19,488 nt of DNA, taken from Deltaproteobacteria bacterium. GTDB lineage: Bacteria > Desulfobacterota > Desulfuromonadia > Geobacterales > Pseudopelobacteraceae. The notes below the pieces were generated by a model. The model worked only from the letters and a program-made list of their open reading frames with translations. It did not search any database and was not told the origin of the DNA. How positions within the stretch are numbered: the first letter of the stretch is position 1; each line of letters starts with the position of its first letter. The translations under genes and the position numbers were made by a program. The stretch spans positions 1-19,488 of the forward strand of contig JACRCG010000078.1 of NCBI GenBank assembly GCA_016219145.1, written 5' to 3'. Shown here piece after piece: positions 14,967 through 19,488 of the stretch.

Positions 14967-15465
14967 AGTCATTTTTGACACCATGGTAATCAGCAATTTT
15001 GCGAAAGTCGGTCAACTGGAGTTGTTACGTAAAATGTATCCAGCCAACGCCTGTTGTTCAGGCTTTGTTGTTGCAGAGGTTCTTCGCGGCTTTCGGCAGG
15101 GGCATCATGGTCTTGAAGCGCTTATCCGGCTCTTGTCGAATGGTTGGCCACGCCAGGAAGATCTGTCAACGCCTGCCGAGCGTCAACTCTATGCGAGCAT
15201 ATCGGTTTCACTTGGCGATGGTGAATCGTCATGTCTGGCTCTGGCAGCCCGGCGCGGGTATGTGTTTGCATGTGATGACCGGCAGGCGAGAAGTGAAGCG
15301 GTGCGGCTTGGTGTGCCGCTGACCGGAACGGTTGGTATTCTAATCAAGTCTGTTCGTATCGGCGCTATTGATCTGAAAAATGCCAATACAGTTTTGAAAC
15401 GGATGATTGCAGCCGGGTTTTATGCGCCGGTTGTGCGGATCACTCAGGAAATGGTGGCAGCATGA
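14959..15465 (+). CDS. PIN-like toxin, DUF3368 family
   Basis: About 168 residues. PIN-type acidic residues are visible: D7 in VIFDTMVISNFAKVG, E40 in VVAEVLRGF, E89 in LGDGESSCLALA and D106/D107 in FACDDRQARSEA. The C-terminal GVPLTGTVGILIKSVRIGAI followed by a helix with a GF end is typical of DUF3368 proteins, which are predicted RNases of type II TA systems. The start overlaps the antitoxin end by 8 nt. I chose ATG 14959 because PIN domains begin within a few residues of the first Asp; ATGs at 14920, 14935 and 14950 are in frame. All catalytic positions look intact. The target is unknown. Confidence 0.8.
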   Translation: MPEVIFDTMVISNFAKVGQLELLRKMYPANACCSGFVVAEVLRGFRQGHHGLEALIRLLSNGWPRQEDLSTPAERQLYASISVSLGDGESSCLALAARRGYVFACDDRQARSEAVRLGVPLTGTVGILIKSVRIGAIDLKNANTVLKRMIAAGFYAPVVRITQEMVAA

Positions 15466-15541
15466 GTTCCCTGAACAGGTCTGTTATTATGCATAACTCA
15501 GGACACATTCCAAACATACTCATATAAACGAAAGGTTTCTT

Positions 15542-16927
15542 ATGAATTACATCAGCACTCGCGGCGGCATCCAGCCGATACCATTCAAGGATGCCGTCAT
15601 GATGGGCCTGGCCTCAGACGGTGGCCTGCTCTTGCCGCAATCCTACCCCGCAATTTCCGCAGAGCAGCTTGAGGCATGGCGCTCGCTCAGCTACCCGGAA
15701 CTGGCGTTCGAGGTCATATCACGTTTTGTCGATGACATTCCTGCCGGAGATCTCAAGAGCATCATCGACCGCTCTTACGCTACCTTTACACACCCTGAGA
15801 TTACGCCGGTAATCAAACAGGACGGTGTCTATATTCTGGAACTGTTTCACGGGGTTACACTGGCATTCAAAGACGTTGCCCTTCAGTTTCTGGGTAATCT
15901 TTTCGAGTATATCCTGGCCGAACGCGGCGAGAAGCTGAATATCATCGGCGCCACATCGGGCGACACCGGCAGCGCTGCCATTCATGGTGTGCGCGGTAAA
16001 AACGGGATCACTATCTTCATCCTGCATCCGCACGGCAAGACCTCGGCAGTTCAGGCCCTGCAGATGACATCCGTCACCGATGCCAATGTCCACAATATTG
16101 CAATCCACGGCACCTTCGATGATTGTCAGGATATGGTCAAGGCGCTCTTTGGTGATCTGGAGTTCAAGGAAAATTATTCACTTGGCGCGGTTAATTCGAT
16201 CAACTGGGCCCGCGTTCTGGCGCAGGTCGTCTACTACTTATACGCCTGGCTGCGGGTCGGCAGAGAGAGTGACAGGCCGGTCCACTTCTCGGTGCCGACC
16301 GGAAATTTCGGTGATATTTTTGCCGGATATGTCGCCAAGAGGATGGGGCTGCCGATCGGCAAACTGCTGCTTGCTACCAACGAAAACAACATTCTGACCC
16401 GCTTCATAAACGATGGCGACTATTCGCTGGGCGAAGTTGTGGCAACGGTTTCCCCTTCCATGGATATCCAGATCGCCTCCAACTTTGAGCGCTACCTGTT
16501 CCATCTTTTCGTTGACAACCCGGATCGTGTCAAGGCTGCTTTTGTGGAATTAAAAGAGAATGGGCGCATTTCTTTCACTGCGGCCGAGATGCTGAGCGTC
16601 AGGGACGATTTCTGCTCTGCTTCGGTTAATCAGGCAGCTACGCTCGAAACCATACGTAATTTTCACGCAGAAAACGGTTATCTGCTCGACCCGCATACGG
16701 CTGTGGGTGTCAAGGCCGCTCTCGATCTGCTTCCGGCTGACTCGGCCAGAATATGCCTCGCCACGGCTCATCCGGCCAAATTCAGTGAAACGGTCGAAAA
16801 AGCGCTCGGGAAAGCGGCTCCCGTGCCTGCATCTGTCAGGGAACTGGAAGGCAAACCGACCCGTTGCGAAATTATGGATGCCGACATTGAAAAGGTGCGT
16901 GCTTTCCTTGTTGCGCATATCGGGTAA
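15542..16927 (+). CDS. thrC: Threonine synthase
   Basis: A 461-residue PLP enzyme of the fold-type II class, converting O-phosphohomoserine to threonine, the last step of threonine synthesis. The N-terminus MNYISTRGGIQPIPFKDAVM and GLASDGGLLLPQ are characteristic. The PLP lysine is K110 in LFHGVTLAFKDVALQFL, and the phosphate-binding glycine loop is GATSGDTGSAAIHG. PTGNFGDIFAGY and the TAHPAKF segment near the end also fit. Length matches the longer, E. coli/yeast-like class. AAAGG (15531-15535) lies 6 nt before ATG. It stands alone between a TA pair and murJ; other thr genes are not in the window. murJ starts 12 nt later, so they may share a transcript. Confidence 0.96.
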   Translation: MNYISTRGGIQPIPFKDAVMMGLASDGGLLLPQSYPAISAEQLEAWRSLSYPELAFEVISRFVDDIPAGDLKSIIDRSYATFTHPEITPVIKQDGVYILELFHGVTLAFKDVALQFLGNLFEYILAERGEKLNIIGATSGDTGSAAIHGVRGKNGITIFILHPHGKTSAVQALQMTSVTDANVHNIAIHGTFDDCQDMVKALFGDLEFKENYSLGAVNSINWARVLAQVVYYLYAWLRVGRESDRPVHFSVPTGNFGDIFAGYVAKRMGLPIGKLLLATNENNILTRFINDGDYSLGEVVATVSPSMDIQIASNFERYLFHLFVDNPDRVKAAFVELKENGRISFTAAEMLSVRDDFCSASVNQAATLETIRNFHAENGYLLDPHTAVGVKAALDLLPADSARICLATAHPAKFSETVEKALGKAAPVPASVRELEGKPTRCEIMDADIEKVRAFLVAHIG

Positions 16928-16939
16928 GATTCGGGACAA

Positions 16940-18508
16940 ATGTCTGAAAAAGGCAATATAGCCCGCGCGGCCGGGATACTTGGTAGTGCCACGATGCTTT
17001 CACGCGTCATGGGCATGGTCCGGGATATGGTCGTGTCACGTCTGTTTGGAGCGGGGCTTGCTACCGATGCATTCATTGCCGCCTTTCAGATTCCGAACAT
17101 GCTGCGCCGTTTTTTTGCCGAAGGCGCTCTCACCGCTGCATTTGTTCCAACCTTTTCTTCCGTTCTCAAACAGCATGGTGAGCAAAAAGCGAAAGAGCTT
17201 GCCAATATCTGCTTTACAGTATTGACCATCGTGATGGCCGGCATAACCCTGGCCGGCATCATTTTCTCGCCCTACATCGTTGGCCTGATGTTTCCCGGAT
17301 TCAGGGCTGAGCCGGGTAAATTCGAGCTGACGGTTCTCTTGAACCGCCTGATGTTCCCCTATATCTTCTTCATCAGCCTGGTCGCGCTTTGTATGGGCAT
17401 TCTCAACACGGTGCGCCACTTCTTTACGCCAGCGATCTCCACTGTATTTCTGAATATCTCGATGATTCTGGCGGCACTCTGTTTAAGAAGCTATTTTGAG
17501 GTTCCGATCACCGCTCTGGCTGTGGGCGTCTTATTGGGAGGGTTACTGCAACTGGTTATTCAATTGCCGGTGCTGTGGGATAAAGGCTTTCCGGTCCGTC
17601 CGAATTTTGATTTCACGAATCCCGAGGTTCACCGAATAGCGTTGCTGATGCTGCCGTCACTGTTCGGCGTCGGTGTCTATTATCTTAACATCACAGTCAG
17701 CGCCATTCTGGCCTCGCTGCTTCCCCAGGGCAGCGTTTCCTACCTGTATTATGCCCAGCGCCTGTTCGAGTTCCCGCAGGGTATTGTGATTGTTTCAGTG
17801 GCACAGGCCGTGTTGCCCTCCATGAGCAAGCAGGCAGCGGAAGGCGACATGACGGGCATGAAGGATTCTCTCTCCTTTGCCGTGCGTCTGACCCTTTTCA
17901 TTACCGTTCCGGCCATGGCCGGACTTATGGTTTGTTCAACTCCTGTTATCAGTCTGCTTTTCATGGGGGGCGCCTTCGATTATTCCAAAGTAGTCAACTC
18001 AGCCGAGGCGCTGCTGTTTTATTCACTGGGGCTCTCGTTTGTGGCTTTGACCAGAGTGCTGGCTCCTGCTTTTTATTCTTTGAAAGATACAAAAACACCA
18101 GTCATTACAGCGTTTGTAGCATTTTTGTTAAACTTGTGCTTGAGCCTGGCCCTGATGGGGCCGCTCAAGCATGGCGGCCTTGCGCTGGCGACCACGCTTT
18201 CAGCACTTGGCAACATGCTGATGCTGGTGTGGTTTTTACGGCGCAAGATAGGTCCTTTTGACGGAAAGCGCATCTTGACAACCGGCTTGAAATCCGTAGC
18301 GGCATCTATTCCGATGACAGCTGCGGTAATGTATATCTGCACTTTTGCCGATTGGTCGCTGGCCGGACAAAATATATTGAAATTCGTTGTTTTGGGGGGT
18401 GCTGTTACGGCCGGCGTCTGCATCTATCTGATTTCAACTCGTTTGCTCCGTTCAGAAGAAGCGCTTACGGCTGTTTCCATGCTGCGCAAGAAGCTGGGGA
18501 AGGAGTAG
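16940..18508 (+). CDS. murJ: Lipid II flippase MurJ (MviN family)
   Basis: A 522-residue polytopic inner-membrane protein of the MOP superfamily with about 14 hydrophobic helices. It moves lipid II across the membrane for peptidoglycan synthesis. The N-terminus ILGSATMLSRVMGMVRDMVV with LFGAGLATDAFIAAFQIPN, and the NMLRRFFAEGALTAAFVP loop, are diagnostic. R22, R28, D43 and R56/R57 line up with the essential R18, R24, D39 and R52/R53 of E. coli MurJ; the YYAQRLFEFPQGI helix holds the later essential Arg. The ATG is 12 nt after thrC and has only a weak GGGA upstream. ogt follows 4 nt after its stop, with its Shine-Dalgarno inside the murJ end. Confidence 0.96.
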   Translation: MSEKGNIARAAGILGSATMLSRVMGMVRDMVVSRLFGAGLATDAFIAAFQIPNMLRRFFAEGALTAAFVPTFSSVLKQHGEQKAKELANICFTVLTIVMAGITLAGIIFSPYIVGLMFPGFRAEPGKFELTVLLNRLMFPYIFFISLVALCMGILNTVRHFFTPAISTVFLNISMILAALCLRSYFEVPITALAVGVLLGGLLQLVIQLPVLWDKGFPVRPNFDFTNPEVHRIALLMLPSLFGVGVYYLNITVSAILASLLPQGSVSYLYYAQRLFEFPQGIVIVSVAQAVLPSMSKQAAEGDMTGMKDSLSFAVRLTLFITVPAMAGLMVCSTPVISLLFMGGAFDYSKVVNSAEALLFYSLGLSFVALTRVLAPAFYSLKDTKTPVITAFVAFLLNLCLSLALMGPLKHGGLALATTLSALGNMLMLVWFLRRKIGPFDGKRILTTGLKSVAASIPMTAAVMYICTFADWSLAGQNILKFVVLGGAVTAGVCIYLISTRLLRSEEALTAVSMLRKKLGKE

Positions 18509-18512
18509 TGCC

Positions 18513-19040
18513 GTGACAATGAAATTCAGCTCGATATTTTCAACACCCTTCGGTTGTGGAGTGGTGCAAGCCTCGGAGCGAGGGATTATCAGTGTTGAAC
18601 TTCCGGACATGACCAAAAAAACAGCATCTACTGGCCTGGATACCGGCCATAAGTCATCCCTGTTGACAGAAAATGCCTCGTCACTGCTGAACAGGTACTT
18701 CAACGGGGAAGTTGTCGAGTTCAATGATATCGAGGTCGATCTCTCCGGGAGCCCTCCATTCAGAGATAAGGCCCTGCGAGCCATCCGCGCGATTCCATAT
18801 GGAGAAGTCCGCAGTTACGGGCAGATTGCAGCCGAGTGCGGCTCGCCACGGGCTGCCAGGGCAGTAGGCGGCGCAATGGCTTCAAACCCTGTGCCGGTTA
18901 TCATTCCCTGTCACCGGATAGTCGGCAGCAATGGCTGTCTGACCGGTTTTTCGGCGCCGGGCGGTGAAGAGGTGAAAATGTTGCTGTTGAAGATGGAAGG
19001 TGTTGAATTTAAAGGGTTGCTGGTGTGCCGGAATCAGTGA
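18513..19040 (+). CDS. ogt: Methylated-DNA-protein-cysteine S-methyltransferase (O6-alkylguanine repair)
   Basis: A 175-residue suicide repair protein that takes alkyl groups from O6-alkylguanine onto its own cysteine. The active-site motif is IIPCHRIVGSNG (C133). The DNA-binding helix is YGQIAAECGSPRAARAVGGA, with the arginine finger expected in its second half. The C-terminal GGEEVKMLLLKMEGV helix is standard. The start is GTG, supported by AAGGAG (18500-18505) at 7 nt; the ATG two codons later (18519) would be 13 nt away. It is the last gene of the probable thrC-murJ-ogt unit. It could equally be named after the Ada C-terminal domain. Confidence 0.93.
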   Translation: MTMKFSSIFSTPFGCGVVQASERGIISVELPDMTKKTASTGLDTGHKSSLLTENASSLLNRYFNGEVVEFNDIEVDLSGSPPFRDKALRAIRAIPYGEVRSYGQIAAECGSPRAARAVGGAMASNPVPVIIPCHRIVGSNGCLTGFSAPGGEEVKMLLLKMEGVEFKGLLVCRNQ

Positions 19041-19294
19041 GTTATAAACAGCTTTTCTTATCATGAATAACAATTTATGAAGACGAAAATCAACTTATCA
19101 CCGTAACCACATATATTTACTGACTAAGACCGTATGTACATGTTTTTGCGTTGATAAAATGCTGTATAAAAAAACGGCAATTCAGTGAAATCTCTTGCAA
19201 AAATATCACTTTTGATACTCATCAACATCGTTGTCCACAGGTTTTCCACATTTTTTGTGGATAAAAAAACAACCCTGTAAAATCAGTTACATCA
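19041..19294. other. AT-rich gap between convergent gene ends with DnaA boxes, candidate origin or DnaA-binding site
   Basis: This 254-nt stretch has about 31% GC by hand count, far below its neighbours. Three 9-mers in 34 nt match or nearly match the DnaA box (TTATNCACA): TTGTCCACA (19231-19239) and TTTTCCACA (19242-19250) on the plus strand, and a perfect TTATCCACA on the minus strand (19264 to 19256). Weaker matches lie at 19103-19111 and 19149-19157. About 150 nt of very AT-rich DNA lies beside the cluster, like a DNA-unwinding element. Both flanking genes end here, so it cannot be a promoter for them. It could be oriC, a DnaA-titration site or relic sequence; dnaA itself is not in the window. 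Confidence 0.5.
19231..19264. promoter_or_regulatory. Cluster of three DnaA boxes
   Basis: Two plus-strand boxes, each with one mismatch to TTATNCACA, and one perfect minus-strand box, separated by 2 and 5 nt. The inner two form an inverted pair (TCCACA/TGTGGA). No T-run follows the dyad on either strand, so it is not a terminator. Confidence 0.6.
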
Positions 19295-19488
19295 CTAAAT
19301 CGCCCCCTCCTTTTTACTCTCCTTCTCTTCGGTTTTTACCTGTTCCCAGAGGGCATCCATCTCTTCCGGGGTAGCGTCGCACATCTGGCGACCCTGCCTG
19401 TGCAACGCATCTTCAACATAAGAAAATCGCTTCTGAAAGCGGCCTATGGTCTTGCGCAGCGCCTCTTCGGGATTAATCGACAGAAACC
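19295..19488 (-). CDS. mazG: MazG family nucleoside triphosphate pyrophosphohydrolase, C-terminal part (cut by window edge)
   Basis: The last 63 codons of a gene entering from the right edge, ending at TAG (19297-19295). The peptide reads FLSINPEEALRKTIGRFQKR, then RFSYVEDALHRQGRQM, then ATPEEMDALWEQVK and a Lys/Glu-rich tail. This is the standard MazG C-terminus (INPEEALRKTxxKFxxRFxYxE followed by an EMExLW helix). MazG cleaves NTPs to NMP and pyrophosphate and in E. coli is connected to ppGpp and MazEF. The gene converges on ogt. The TGTAA/TTACA hairpin after its stop, followed at a distance by seven T residues, is at best a weak terminator. Confidence 0.88.
   Translation of the reverse strand, partial: FLSINPEEALRKTIGRFQKRFSYVEDALHRQGRQMCDATPEEMDALWEQVKTEEKESKKEGAI

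Noticed and set aside
15500..15528. Promoter-like AGGACA with 17 nt to TATAAA before thrC
   Set aside because: Transcription would begin at about 15535, removing the thrC Shine-Dalgarno sequence at 15531-15535, so it is unlikely to be the thrC promoter.
19242..19264. TCCACA/TGTGGA hairpin as a terminator for ogt or mazG
   Set aside because: No T-run follows the stem on either strand, and the arms are DnaA boxes.

Overview
The window looks like a chromosomal segment of a Geobacter/Trichlorobacter/Pelobacter-type bacterium (Desulfobacterota, formerly Deltaproteobacteria). This is inferred from gene content, protein style and gene order, not from a database match. Nearly all of it is housekeeping sequence, with two small toxin-antitoxin (TA) modules and several non-coding structures. 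No tRNA, rRNA, CRISPR array, phage or transposase gene was seen.

Left block, minus strand (1-8295): recC, a GT4-type glycosyltransferase and recB run in one direction, then wrbA, which is cut off by the left edge and has its own promoter. recC and the glycosyltransferase overlap by 4 nt. The glycosyltransferase and recB are separated by about 170 nt that hold a long inverted-repeat element. recD is not in the window. recB also carries a perfect palindrome inside its coding sequence that looks like a dispersed REP-type repeat.

Central block, plus strand (8390-13602): yicC, a Phd/VapC-type TA pair with its own promoter, gmk, rpoZ, a bifunctional relA/spoT homologue and ridA. This is the conserved gmk-rpoZ-spoT stringent-response cluster with a TA module placed between yicC and gmk. 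A hairpin with a T-run lies between rpoZ and spoT, and its loop is perfectly complementary to the spoT start codon region.

Right block (13617-19488): rpmB (minus strand, zinc-type L28) with its terminator and promoter; a divergent YdcF/SanA-like membrane protein; a second TA pair (RHH plus UPF0175 antitoxin, PIN-like DUF3368 toxin) preceded by a 14-bp tandem repeat; then thrC, murJ and ogt on the plus strand. ogt converges on mazG (minus strand, cut by the right edge). The 254 nt between the ends of ogt and mazG are strongly AT-rich (about 31% GC by hand count). They contain three DnaA-box-like 9-mers within 34 nt, one matching the consensus exactly. As this gap lies between two gene ends, it needs no promoter. 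It is therefore a candidate replication-origin or DnaA-titration site and the most interesting non-coding feature here.
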